Source of the DNA: Phoronis australis
Taxonomy: Eukaryota > Phoronida > Phoronidae
Assembly (NCBI GenBank): GCA_002633005.1
Contig: NMRA01000293.1
Coordinates: 1 to 64,000 of the forward strand
Direction of reading: 5' to 3'
Length of the DNA stretch: 64,000 nucleotides
Notes under the pieces: model-generated
The model's database searches: none
What the model was told of the DNA's origin: nothing
The model's input: the letters and a program-made list of their open reading frames with translations, nothing else
Shown: positions 1 to 12,000 of the stretch, in pieces
Numbering within the stretch: the first letter of the stretch is position 1
How the letters are laid out: each line of letters opens with the position of its first letter
Program-made: the position numbers and the translations under genes

Positions 1-437
1 TTGGCTGAGGCCCGCCCAAGTGCTACGCCCGAGCCTGCCCGCTCCGCCTTCGGCAGCTTTTCTGAGGCCCGCCCAAGTGCTATGCCCGAGCCTGCCCGAG
101 CTGCCTTCGGCAGCTTGGCTGAGGCCCGCTCAAGTGCTACGCCCGAGCCTGCCCGCGATGCCTTCGGCAGCTTGGCTGAGGCCCGCCCAAGTGCTACGCC
201 TGAGCCTTGCCCGCGCTGCCTTCGGCAGCTTGGCTGAGTCCCGCCCAAGTGCTACGCCCGAGCCTGCCCGCGCTGCCTTCGGCAGCTTGGCTGATGCCCA
301 CCCAAGTGCTACGCCCGAGCCTGGCCCGCGCTGCCTTCGGCAGCTTGGCTGATTCAAGCCCAAGTGCTACGACCGAGCCTGCCCGCGCTGCCTTCGGCAG
401 CTTGGTTGAGGCAAGCCCATTTGCTACGACCGAGCCG
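1..437. repeat. GC-rich 57-bp minisatellite, array 1
   Basis: About 7.5 head-to-tail units of 57 bp (starts near 1, 58, 115, 172, 230, 287 and 345; two units carry one extra base). Each unit reads TTGGCTGAGGCCCGCCCAAG at its start and ends in CTTCGGCAGC. Because 57 is divisible by 3, several frames on both strands stay open and give 19-residue protein repeats rich in Ala, Pro, Ser and Glu. The two single-base insertions shift the frame and there is no splice or start context, so I read this as non-coding satellite. The array is cut by the window edge. Confidence 0.9.
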
Positions 438-456
438 AGTTTTAGAGGAAAAACTT

Positions 457-712
457 GAGTTCTTCCGAAAAACTTAAGTTTTTAAAACTGAAGTTTTTCG
501 CCAAAAACTTAAGGTTTTCAGCACAATGTTAAGTTTTTCAGAAAACTTAAGTTTTTCAGAAAACTTAAGTTTTTTCAGGTGTAAAACTTAAGTTTTCACA
601 AATAAACTTAAGTTTCAAGTAATAACTTAAGTTTTTTGAACTAACAAAACTTAAGTTTTTGTAATTTTAAAAACTTAAGATTTCCAGACTTCTTAAGTTT
701 TTCAGAAAGCTG
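457..712. repeat. AT-rich array of CTTAAG palindromes
   Basis: Ten exact CTTAAG sites, mostly inside the palindrome AACTTAAGTT, occur in about 225 bp (near 473, 508, 546, 564, 587, 607, 626, 650, 673 and 691), with degenerate copies between them. Spacing is irregular, about 18-40 bp, so this is a cluster of a short palindrome and not a strict tandem repeat. It joins directly to the GC-rich minisatellite. The following 713-987 is plain AT-rich sequence in which I see nothing. Confidence 0.75.
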
Positions 713-987
713 GATTTTTCATGTGTGGAAAACTCGAATTTTCTAAAAACTCTAAGGTTTCTATGTGATGAAAATTTACGTTTTCAAGTTTTTAAAATTT
801 GAATATAGTGAGATATTTTTTAATTTTTGGTTAGAAATTTTCCCATTATTTTCCAACAAAAAAAAATTATTTGCTCATGCAAAACCCATCATCTCATAAA
901 AATGTTGCCCGAATGTTTCCTTAACATTTATATAGATACAAACCATAAAAGGACGACCGTTTAACCATTACTGATTTTAGTGCAGTC

Positions 988-1165
988 CGGCAGCTTGGCT
1001 GAGGTCCGCCTAAGTGCTACGCCGGAGCCTGCCTGCGCTACCAGTCCGGCAGCTTGGCTGAGGCCCGCCTAAGTGCTACTCCGGAGCCTGCCTGCGCTGC
1101 CTCCGGCAGCTTGGCTGAGGCCCGCCTAAGTGCTACGCCGGAGCCTGCCTGCACTGCCTCCGCAA
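988..1165. repeat. 57-bp minisatellite, array 2
   Basis: Three more units of the minisatellite seen at 1-437 (unit starts 995, 1054 and 1111), with shared changes such as CCGCCTAAG for CCGCCCAAG and GCCTGCCTGC for GCCTGCCCGC. The shared changes suggest this block expanded on its own after separation from array 1 by the AT-rich interval. Confidence 0.85.
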
Positions 1166-1429
1166 AAAGGCAACAAAGCCTCTATTCTGCATTATCTCCC
1201 GGAAGACATTGTGCCAGAAGACTTTCATTATCCTGAGGGTGCTCTGTTCATACAAGATTGCATGGTACTTCTTCACGTTAGGTAATTTCCCTCCAATATG
1301 TGGTGAGATCTGTTTACAAGTACTTGATCTGGTGGTGCCAAAAAGCACCTCTCAGTTGTTCTCGACTGACAGGTACTACCCTGGATCTATCAAAGCCCAG
1401 GAGCGGTAGCGACGTGGCAGTTCAGAGAA

Positions 1430-2610
1430 GATAATAGTGGGTGGACCAGCTTCAAGAAAGCCATACGACTTCAAAACTTTTCTTACAAACGATGACAACA
1501 AAAGGCAACTCTGTCTACTGTTACTTAAAGTCTGGAGTGGCCGGGTGAGAAGGCAGTTTCCAGGTTGGAGAAAACCGAGATGGCCATCTTGATTGTAGAC
1601 GGAAAAGCCCATGAACTTGATACATCCGATGGCGACGCAAGTCCATAATCTTGTTTCTGAATATATTCATTTGAGTATTTCTTACTTTTAAATAATTTGC
1701 GTTGTCATATTTATAATAATAATATTCATCTGATGTTTCAGGTTCATACTCAGGAGCTCCCACATATCTACAGCAATCAAGAAGAGACTGACTCAAGAAT
1801 TGTTTTGTACCTCCAGTACGCTGTCTCACTTGGGAATGGAAACGCTGTCGTCAGAACCGCTGACACTGATATCTTTGTCATTTTGCTGTATCATGCTCAC
1901 GCCATAAAGCTGACTATTTACCTAGATATAGGGTCTGGAAAACATCGGCGACTACTGAATCTCTCCGACCTGGCAAAATCCTTTGGAAAAGACTACTGTG
2001 AAGCTCTACTTGGGTTTCATGTAATTCACTGGTGAAGATTGCACCAGTGCATTTAAAGGTAAAGGAAAGGTTGTCCCCCTTAAAAAGCTAGAAAATAATC
2101 CAAAATTTCACCGTGCACTCAGGCAACTTGGCGTTCATTGGGATGTAAGTTCTGAAGTTTTGAAAGAGTTGGAAGAGTTCACCTGACCCATGTACGGTCA
2201 GAGTCGTGAGTCATCGGTAGATTCTATCCGTGTCAAGACGTTGCGTAAAATGGTTGGTGAAGATGAAATTCTCACTCACAAGTCCAAGATTGACCTTACT
2301 CGACTCCCCCCGTACATGTCTGCACTGAAACCTCACAAATCCAACGAGTAAATCACCGTGTTGCTTTGTACAAGCGCGCTTGTGAACCCATAAGTGAACA
2401 GCCAAAACCTTATGACGAAAGACAAGGGTGGAGGTGGACTGACGAAGGTGTGCTAGAACCTGTTTGGTCGTGTGGTCCTATCTTACCAAACTCATGTTGA
2501 TCTCTTGCTCACCGATTTTTGTGACGTGGATGGAGAAGAGGAAAGTGACGAGTTGTATGGAAGTTTCACGGAAAGCGATGAAAGTGACATGGAGTGATGG
2601 AGCGTGTAAA
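1430..2610 (+). pseudogene. decayed transposon-type ORF, family unknown
   Basis: Three pieces in different frames read as one broken protein. At 1455-1545 the frame contains RKPYDFKTFLTNDDNKRQLC. At about 1570-1640 another frame gives ILIVDGKAHELDTSDGD. From 1740 it continues with SNQEETDSRIVLYLQ, then RTADTDIFVILLYHA and DIGSGKHRR. A one-base shift near 2026 moves the reading to FTGEDCTSAFKGKGKV, and a TGA interrupts it near 2182 (before PMYG). The stretch 1640-1739 looks like an intron ending in TTTCAG. From memory, this E-E-(A/T)-D-(S/T)-R, D-T-D, C-x-S-A-F-K-G-K-G-K pattern is typical of multi-copy uncharacterised proteins in invertebrate genomes that behave like mobile elements. I cannot assign it to a named superfamily. 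Frameshifts and stops make it non-functional here. Confidence 0.6.
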
Positions 2611-3285
2611 CAGTGACATCAACACCTACGGATTCCAAATCTACAACTATTTTCCTGCGTTTTTCCCCTGAGATATTTAAATCATTTGTTGAAATCCGGC
2701 TCACTAAAAAGCTGATTATAGCAACAATGAAAGTTGTAATGTTTACATTGGTTTATGTAGACTTTCAGTGTAGTATTGATTGTAAGTAAACGTATAATAC
2801 AAATCAGATGCAATAGAGTATAAAGAGAATTATTCCATCGTAATGGTTGACCCTCAAAATAGTGGTGTTAACACTTGATTTGTTAAATTACAGGAAAAAG
2901 AAAGTGAGATATCATCAAATAACGAAAAATCGGTAAGAGCGGCACTAATTTGCATAAAAAAATGCACGTGGGACACTTTTTCGGCTTGTTAACATCATTT
3001 TTCTGTATCTACACAAATTGACCTTTATAAAAATGCAACTTTAAAGTTGAAGTCCGGGGGGTGCACGGGAGCCATTTTTCGACTCGGCTGTTACCACCTG
3101 CCAAACTTTCAAACCGGGCGTACTTAAAAGAGTGATTACACCTCATTACAGGCGTACGGAAATATTTAATCGGAGCTTGATTGACTTGAATATTTTGATC
3201 TGGTTGCATTTTGCGTGTTACTTAACTTGCTTACATCGCTGGAAATGGGAACAGCCCAGTATTCCAAAGGTTCACCACTGATCTG
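2611..3285. other. no feature seen
   Basis: Unique-looking AT-rich sequence with only short chance open frames and no splice-supported exon. Nothing supportable. Confidence 0.5.
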
Positions 3286-4105
3286 AAGATACACTATTCC
3301 GAAGGTTCACTACTCCGAAAAGGTTTAAAATTTCGGACTTGGGTGTATCAGATATCCCCTTTTACCTGCAGAAATAAACTACACTTAGGTTATTAGATGC
3401 ACTAGGTGGTGTACGCTTAAGCAACGCCCGGATTTGATGGCGCATGAGAAATTGCCGCATGTCTTTCGAATACGGAAAATGAGTATGCCTACTTGACTTT
3501 TTTTTAAAAAGATTATGAAGTGGGCCTAGGAATATTGATGAATTATCAACTACTGACGATGCAAGGTCGCATCATTTCACAGCGTGACTGAGCTAGTTTA
3601 TGGCTGCTGCCCCTCAAACTCACCCATCGGAACCACGTGCATGACCAGGTCGAAACTAAATCAGTAGGCTACCATGTCCCTGCCAGTCTTCACGAAGTCG
3701 GAGAGTCCCATTCAGTCTTCTTCAATTGAAACCGCCGCTATTGGTCGCTGAAGTCCTGACTCGTTGTTGTCCCTGCTTTAGACTGAATGAGTCGTTAGTT
3801 AGATTGAAGATTCACGATTGGCAGTGACTGAAACCGCTCATTTGTAAACATTGTAATCAAAGTTTTAAGAACTATTCAACCTTTGTACACCTTTTATATA
3901 GTTATTAAATGGGCACAAATACAATACTTTTCTCATGTCAGTTCCGACTCGTTAGCAAACAATCAGAGTAAACTGTCGGAGTTCTGGTTTCGGAATTGTG
4001 GATATTCGAAGTAGTTAATTTTTTAATTTAGCGAACCTTCGCAGACGGTAACTTTGGAGTAGTGGACTTTCGGAGAGATGAGCCATCGAAATAGTGACAT
4101 GTATC
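3286..4105. mobile_element. candidate inverted-repeat element
   Basis: The left end carries CACTATTCCGAAGGTTCA followed by CTACTCCGAA (about 3290-3320). The reverse complement of the right end (4060-4100) reads CACTATTTCGATGGCTCA and then CTCTCCGAAAG. The arms are imperfect. The interior has no recognisable ORF. I infer an old non-autonomous DNA transposon; no clean target-site duplication is visible. Confidence 0.4.
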
Positions 4106-4339
4106 CTTGGAAATCTTTTCCATCAATTTTTTTGCCCGTATGACGCCTGTGACTAGGCTGTGCGCCATGCATCGGCAGAGTGACAAGAGAAGACTTTCTT
4201 TATTTGATTAGGCCTACTAGGTCTAGATCTACTTTCCCTAGTGATATGAACATGCCCGTCGGGGTTTTCTTAGTGAAAGAAAATACGGTAGTTCATGGGG
4301 GGTGCAGCATTGAAAAAAGTTAGGGACTATAGCCCCTGT

Positions 4340-4450
4340 GGTGCATAACGCGAAGTTGTCGTGAGGACTCGATTGGGACCTCAGGGGTCTCACGCTCCAC
4401 CGGCTAAATTGAAAAGGCTTTGTCCAGTCACGCGTTGTGGGTCATAAATC
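4340..4450 (+). repeat. dispersed repeat related to 7444-7560
   Basis: Contains TTGTCGTGAGGACT, then GGGACCTCAGGGGTCTCAC and CTCCAC, then a CAGTCAC...GTGTCAT-like stretch. The same order of blocks occurs at 7455-7560 inside a better-preserved inverted-repeat element. Confidence 0.6.
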
Positions 4451-5837
4451 GAGATAATGATACCAACAGCTGACGCGACAAGCAGAACTACTTTCTTTTA
4501 CTTCATTTGTGCACTAACTGGAGAAATTTAGAATTAGACTTTTANGGTTTTCAACATTCAAATAGGCTACAATGCTTTGTGGGGTTTTAGGTTACCGGCA
4601 GAGAGTTGATGTAGCGGGTTCGATTTCGCACTTCGGCTCTTTCCAGAAAAAAATCAGTGGTTTTCTCATTGGTAACTTTAGGGACATCTGAATATTATTT
4701 TTATTTCAAATAAAATGGTCATGAATTTGAAAATTGTTGATTTTGCGTTCAAGACTCGTTGTTATAGCTTGCAATGTCAACCTACAACCGTGGTGACGTC
4801 TTCCTGAACATATAACCATCTATCAACACAAGTGTAGCCATTAATTCGCGTAAAACGACAGATTTGAACTAAGGAGGAAAGTTTTCGCTTTAGTTTTTTT
4901 TTTCACAGTCATCTACTTAACTCAGTTTACATTTACAACATTATAACACAATTCCTACTGTGAAATGCAGCGGGGCAATTGCGGTCTTAGTGAACTTGAC
5001 GCGCTTTCAAATGGCATTCAAGTTAATATCGCTTTTTGACCTACACAAATCATAAAAATAAACTTGTGACACTACTTTTTTAGTTCATAGCAAACAAGAT
5101 GGGCATCAAAATAATTAAGTTAAACAAAAAATCAATACTGCTATATTTTTGTAAAAACCAAAACGCTAAAATTTGAAGTACTAGAATGCGCCGAATGATG
5201 AGTCGCGGCCGCGGAAAAAATAAACAAAGCCGGCTAAAACGTAAAACTGGCATCATGTGACAAAATAAATCCGCTTCAAAAAGGATTTCAATAGTTGATG
5301 TAATTGTTGCAGATTAGCAGTAGGCAAAGATCAATTGAAAATACAAACCATCAAAATTTGATTATGACTGTGCCAATCGAACCCATTAAAGCAGAAGTCA
5401 AGTGGCGAACCAAAGTCCCGAAGCGTATTGTCTCCAATATTTGTGACCTTGCCACATTTCTGTAAGTTATAACATTGATAAAAAAGTTAAAATACCTACC
5501 AATAGGACAGTATAAATATACATAATCTCAACCCATATTTCAACGTAAGTTTGCAGCCCTAAATGCTCCATGACCGTAACTTTTTGGAGACAGACTATGA
5601 TAGCGGGCCTACTACTTTCAAAAATTGGCGATCATGAGAATAAATGTATGGTTCATCTGTCCTGGTAAAGAAATTGAAATTTCTCGTGAAATCGTGAATG
5701 AAACAACGGAGTCCAAATACCCTTATCATATGACAAAAATGACCTTTTTGCGCGAACTTGACTGAAATAGCGGCCAGTGCTTTGGAGCTTGCCGGGCGCC
5801 CAGCTGTACACAGAGGTCGCTTGTGAGCTAGGCTGCC
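4451..5837. other. no gene seen; one N at 4545
   Basis: AT-rich intergenic sequence upstream of the MTAP gene. It holds a single unresolved base but no exon, RNA gene or clear repeat that I can support. Confidence 0.5.
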
Positions 5838-5840
5838 CTC

Positions 5841-5917
5841 TCGCTGGTTCCCTACGTGCCTAGCCTTAACGCATGCTGGCTACCGACCATCTAGCGGCAC
5901 GCAGGGAACCAGCGAGG
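5841..5917. repeat. hairpin upstream of the MTAP start
   Basis: The arm at 5841-5860 (TCGCTGGTTCCCTACGTGCC) pairs with 5896-5917, with one mismatch inside about 20 bp and a loop of about 35 nt. It lies 86-162 bp before the MTAP start codon in a locally GC-richer stretch (5770-5960) that probably includes the promoter and 5' UTR. No TATA box is evident. Confidence 0.55.
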
Positions 5918-6002
5918 GCTGCCCTGTGCTTGCTGCACCGAGAGGGGGCAGCACAGATGTAGAGTACTGGGTCAACGTGACTCAAAAGCAAACGACCACA
6001 AC

Positions 6003-6032
6003 ATGTCTCGGGAAAGTGCAGTTAAAATAAAG
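6003..6032 (+). CDS. MTAP: MTAP exon 1 (30 nt)
   Basis: Reads [10 protein letters not shown] and then the donor GTTTGT, phase 0. The end SAVKIK joined to IGIIGG of exon 2 mirrors the TAVKIGIIGG junction of human MTAP, and this is why I accept so short an exon 5.8 kb upstream. Context before the ATG is CAACAAC. Confidence 0.85.
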
Positions 6033-9000
6033 GTTTGTTGACTATTTTTTTTCTGCAATTATTTTGTTAGGCCCTACTTTACATATTGGCAATGACAGAA
6101 ACCTACATTATCGAGCCCGTAGGAAAGTGCAAATTACTTATTATTAGGGATGTTGCAGACTTGCAGCCCAGGCCAGTGACAGTGTAACCCACAGGCACAG
6201 GCGTCCTCAGCTTCTGATCGTCCCCTGGAGCCCAATACTATGTAGGCCCTATATAGTGTATTGGGGGGATCAGAAGCTGAGGTCGCCTGTGTAGCCAGCC
6301 ATCTAGCTGTAGACAATAGTCAAAATTACAGGTAGGTACCACTGTGTGTTCAGCGCTGACAGACCTCGAAATTGCACCCATTAAACTTGTAATCAACATG
6401 TTGAGCTAAAAAGACTAGGCAATGACCATCGCCTCTGTTGGCCCGACAAAATATTAGCCAACCAGCTAGTTGTAGGAAGACTATCTAGTGTACAGCTTTT
6501 TACCAAACTCCAAAGCTAGCAAAATGTGTGAATCAATCGACACGCACCTTACCCATTACAGCCATTCATATTTTCTTGTGTAATTCTTCGCCTTTTGTCA
6601 CAATGAAAAGTATTTCGTCGTTTTGAAAACAGTATACGCTCCTGTCACTCGTACATGCCATTTCCTAAAATTCTGCTACTTCTCTCTGAAGATGATGACA
6701 GCTTCGCAGCAGCAAAATTGATTCTGATATTCGGCTTGCTGTCACTATATGAAACCCGAGTTCTGATAATTTGTTGTGACATCTCCGCAGCCTCGTGGAA
6801 GAAGAACAGTTCAGAATTGGTGAAAAAATAAACTCGCCAATAGGTGATGCAATATTTCATGGCGGTGAAAGCCGATTCACGCTAAAAATCACCCCACAAC
6901 TTTAGTTACCTTTAGTAGCAGAATAACGGTAGAACGTCATTTTTTCTAATAATTTAGTCAAGACAGACTAGTTTTAATGACACTAATTTTGTGTCAGATT
7001 TTATCTGGCCATTTTTTACTCACATCGGCACAAGGCTTTATATTAAAGTATATAGCTTTGCATCAAGGCTACCAGCCAGCTAGCTGTATGATTTGACGCA
7101 ATATTTTATGGCGCCGAAAACCGACGCAAAATATCGCTCTAGTGACAGATTTTATTTAGTCAGTTTTTTTACCCATATTGGCGCAAAGCTGTATATTAAG
7201 TAGCTTTGCGCCAAGGCTAGCCAAACTGATGCCTGCCACTAAAGTGACTTGGAACACTTTAATTTGGCATGACCTTCGACCCAAACTGATGCCTGGGTCA
7301 AACTGAAGCTGCCATAAGTTCCCAAATTATTGTCGGTAATTTATTGGGTTTTTTAACAGTTATCAGAACTGAAATTGATGACAAAGAGTGCGAGGTTGTG
7401 CATAATTATTTTCTCAGGACACTCCCCCATGTGATTAATCCATGAATAACGTAGAATTGTCGTGAGGACTTGACAGGGACCTCAGGGGTCTCACACTCCA
7501 CTGATTTATCCACATTCTTTTGAAAATGCTTTGCCCAGTCACACTTTGTGTGTCATAAAAGAGATAAGCACACCTGCAGGTAGAACTGCTATCGTTTATC
7601 ACATTGGTGTAGACACATAGTTGAACTGTGGTTTTCTGTTGACCCAAGACCGTCCGGAGTTGCTCCATATATTCCAACTCCGGACAGTCTCTCACGACAA
7701 TTTAGCGTTATGATGTGACCTGCATAAGTAAGCACTGTTTGTCGTCAATTTCAGTTCTGATAACCGTTAATTAAAAAAATATATTAATTACTGTTTGGCT
7801 CACCAATCCGTGCCAAATTGAAATGCGACAAATCAGTTTGGCGCAGGCATGGCTTTGGGCTGCAACAGGGACACATTACACGAATTTGACGTCCCCAAAC
7901 TTTTGCCCCTGCCTGTGCCCCTCATATCACCATCACCTCCGTCCCGCATTCTTCGGATGTACTGATCCCCCTAGCCTGCCAGCTAGCTATATAAAGGCTA
8001 TCGTCAAAATACGAGTGGAGCTGCTTGGGGGTTATGAAATTTCAAGCTTAACACAGTGATTCCTAGCTGTATTTTGACGACCCCGGTAGGTGGAGGCGAA
8101 CCTGGAGAGACAGCCATCAGAATTTGAGTAAGCATGTTTCAACAAAGCTTCGGTGTTGTATTCCTACAGGTTCACTATCACTTCTAGAAGTACACACTTG
8201 TTAATACAGCTCGAATAAAACCCAATGTAGGTGATCATCTCTGATGGCCTGGTTGCAAGCTGAAAGAATGCCAGCAGCCTCCCGCTAGCAGTATAACAAA
8301 CATCTGGGGAACCATAAAAGTGACAAATCACAAGACACCACAGAAGGATCAAGGATGAATGATGTTGATGATTGCAACAACAGAGAGTGAGAATGAAATC
8401 AAAGTACGGCCAAGGGCCAGCACAGGTAGATAGGTGGGAGCTAAAGGCAACGCGTAATCCCGGACTGGAGACATTATGAACATAAACCACCCAGGTTAGT
8501 CGTCGGGGCTGCAAAAGTTGAAAACTAAAGTTCCAGTAACGAAAAGACTAGACTAGTAAACCAAAGAAATAACATGCACGTGATTATTTTGGTGAATTCG
8601 TCGCAAAATTGTAAATCTGCTTTCTTGTCGGGGGCCGTGAAGTGGCTGGTTCCCCCGGCCTTCTACATAACCGTACTGGGAAAAGGTGTACAAGAACAAT
8701 GATTTAAATAATGTATGTATATCTAAATAATGATCCCGGTAATGTCTGATCATAGTATAAAAAATCGCGTTAAAGTTTCACTACAGCTTTGTGTCAGCAA
8801 ACACTGAAACAGCATGCGCTCACACAGCGGTCAATTAGTTTTATTGCGTTTTAAGCCGGTAACGCAGTGTGATTTATTCATTGTTGATTTCTCAAAACAT
8901 TTGCACTCACGAACACTCCTAAGGCATTACAAATTGTGTCTACTGAGACAGATTTTTATACAAACATTGGTTGGGGTGACAATAATTCATTTTAAATTGA

Positions 9001-12000
9001 AACAATGCTGGCCACAGACACGGTGATATTTCACGGCCTCTTGATTATTAATGGTGTACTTTTCGTTTTTTACTGCTGGGAACCACTTCCGAAGCATTAT
9101 GGGATCTTGAAAAATTGAAAAAAAGATATACTTGCTTTCCTCGCAGCTTCACGGTATGCACTAGCGGTAACGATACGCCACACCATAGCAGCACACACTC
9201 AGTTGAAGAACCACTGACGTAGCCGCATCGTGTACTCACCTTTCTCACAGGTTAAGGCGACACCTGTATGTGACATGTATATGAAGTGATGTGAATATAG
9301 ACCGATTAGACGGTAACAACAACTAATTACATCGGGTGGCATTCTTTTTAATTGCCTAGGAGGTGGACTGCTTGCCACAAGTCAGCAAGTGAACAATAAC
9401 TGTGATAGCTCACGCCAACTGAAAGTTGGGCAGTTACATTACCTATGGATGTGGATGTGACAGGAATCCACAAGCGATCGCCTACCACCTGAAGAAGTTA
9501 CTCATCATGCTTCGAAGGTATATTTTGAAGCAGGGATATTTGTGACCATATTTGAACCTTTGCTCTTTGGGCACACCTGGTGATAAAAAGTGTGCCTTTT
9601 TACAAAAAGTTGTGCCTAGCAGACTTAGTGTAATTAAAGTGGTAACATAAGAAACAGAATCTTAATACCAATCAGAACAGCCATGTTTTACCAGACTGGC
9701 TGTAAGTTGACTTAAATCGTGCATTTTTGGAAGAGAATTGCATTTTAAAAGATGGGGCGCTCTGCTGCGAAGTACGTGTGCCTTTTTATTTTAATGGAGC
9801 AAAAGCGCAGTCCAGGAGTACCCTAGTGAAGTTCTGGGGCTCGTGGTGCATTCTGTTTCAAAATCCAGTTTGTGATGACTGGGGATAAATGCTACACAGG
9901 GTGTCCCACAATGTAATCACACTTCAGTACATTGTTGGGAGTTACAGTTGCCCTGGATCAGATTGTGCGCCCGAGCCTACTGCATGGTTTCATCTTGTGC
10001 ATGACCGATTACGTGCCCTGTATGTATTGGAAATGGCAAGCTACTCTGTTTTGGAGAACGAAAATTCATTGGTAATACTAGTGAAAACTAAAATGTCAAG
10101 GAAATGCAAAGGCAAAATAAATCTTCCTGAGTTAATAACCAATGTGTTTAATATCAGTTAAAGACTTTTTGATCCCCTGTTTAAACCACCAATATTGTTC
10201 CCAAGTCAATAAACAATTCATTTATTGTCATTTGAATTGTAAATACATTTTTGGGACACTGTGTACAAGTGCCCGAATTTCATCATTATCTTTGAGGGAT
10301 ATTTCAGATAGGGAAAACTTGTTTAGTGTACTTTGCTATTTGGGGATCAGGTGATAAAGATTTTCCGAACTTCTTCCTGCATCGAAGTTCACTGAAACAT
10401 CATCAATGCTTACAAGATTATAGGAAAAATTATAAATCTTCACTGGATTTACTTGAGAATGAGATGGCAAAGTTTTGTCGGCCACTGCCACATTTGTTGC
10501 AGATAGCTGAGAATGAGATAAATGACAAGAAATTTTCGGTAACATTCCATCCAGGTGTGTGACAAATTAAATCTGAGTCCACCTTTCTTGATGGGGGAGG
10601 GATGTCACGTTCAAACCAGTTTTTCTCCTTGGCTGATATCAGTTCATTATCTAGGTCAAAAGACTGACCGGATTCCTGACAATGCGTGAACACACCTGGG
10701 TTGTGTTGAGACAGTTGTAATTTCAAACATTGTGTGGTCTTACCTACATAACTTTCAGAACACACTCTCTCATCACTCTATTGATCACAAACTTGGAGTT
10801 ATTTGTACCTTCCATCACCATGCTGACCTGATTATATCGGAGGAGTGTGACGGGATGTCAGAAAAATAGAGGATATATATGTTGGGTCTTTAACAAGGTT
10901 ATCCATGAAGCACAAGCAGTGACGCATGCTATATGTTGCATTTTTCATCTGACCGACCTGAAATTTACAGTCAGGCATCCTTCTTCAATGTTTTATCTTC
11001 GTGATAACCAGTATTTCCAGTGTATTTGTCATTGCCAGTTGTTTTTCAAATGTATGATTTTGAACTGCGAAATTTTGTGAATGTCTAGTGAATCAGTGAA
11101 GATAATGCCGTCAAAAATTTTTGTTGACAAACATGTTGCATACGAGAAAACTGTTGTGGAAACTTCTGTCTAATAAATGGCAGATCCCAATGGAGATGAT
11201 GATACAACCTTGTTTGCTGGAAGCTTTTCGTCAAATTAAGCCTCACCCTTAATAAGCCTTCAAAGTCACAATGTTGTAGTTTTCAAGTGTTTGGCTATGG
11301 ATATCTTTAAATCTTTCCAACTCAAACAAACACTGGCGATTCCAATTTCTTTTCTGACGACAGGTTCCTTCTTATTCCACCACAAAATTGATGGTGTTAC
11401 CATTTTTCAATTGAAAAATGGCTGGCCATCATTTTTGTTCTTGAATGAAGGAAGTTTTTGGAAGAAGTCAGTTATAGACAGAGTATTTGTTCGAGTTGTA
11501 AGGATTTATGGATGTCGACAGCTTCTGAAAGTGTTCCTTCATGGTAGAATGGTACCATGACTTTTGATGGTTTAGCCAGGGTGAGGCGTAATTTGCTCTA
11601 AAGTTTCTGGAATATAAAGCTTTATGCCCAGAGCGATCCAAGGCTGTGTATTTGAAAGTTTATACAGTTTAAGGTAACCGGTGAGCAACCTACCAGCTAT
11701 TGATTGAATGGCCAATTCTCAAAGATTTGTGCCGTACTAATCTTGTGCAAATTCATAACTGGCCGAATTATTGAGAAATGGGTCCAATTTGACCAGACCT
11801 TACTAGCCATTGAGTATTGCTATATTTTGTAGATCGGAATCATTGGTGGATCGGGTCTGGATGATCCTGACATCTTGGATGGACGACAAGAAAACTTAGT
11901 TGATACTCCATATGGCAAGGTGGGTTAAGTTAAATGTCTTATTTAAGAAAATTCTAGTTAAATACAAGAATGCTTTGAACTATTCATGTTGAGTCGGGAG

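Noticed and set aside
1-458. Ala/Pro/Glu-rich repeat proteins in several frames on both strands
   Set aside because: The 57-bp unit keeps all frames open by chance; single-base insertions shift the frame and there is no start or splice support.
8164-8514. 116-codon frame on the - strand
   Set aside because: Cys-rich chance frame within an intron; no domain or splice context.
11161-11242. ATGGCAGATCCC as a possible MTAP start exon closer to exon 2
   Set aside because: No donor in the right phase before its stop; the exon at 6003-6032 gives the conserved residues and phase.
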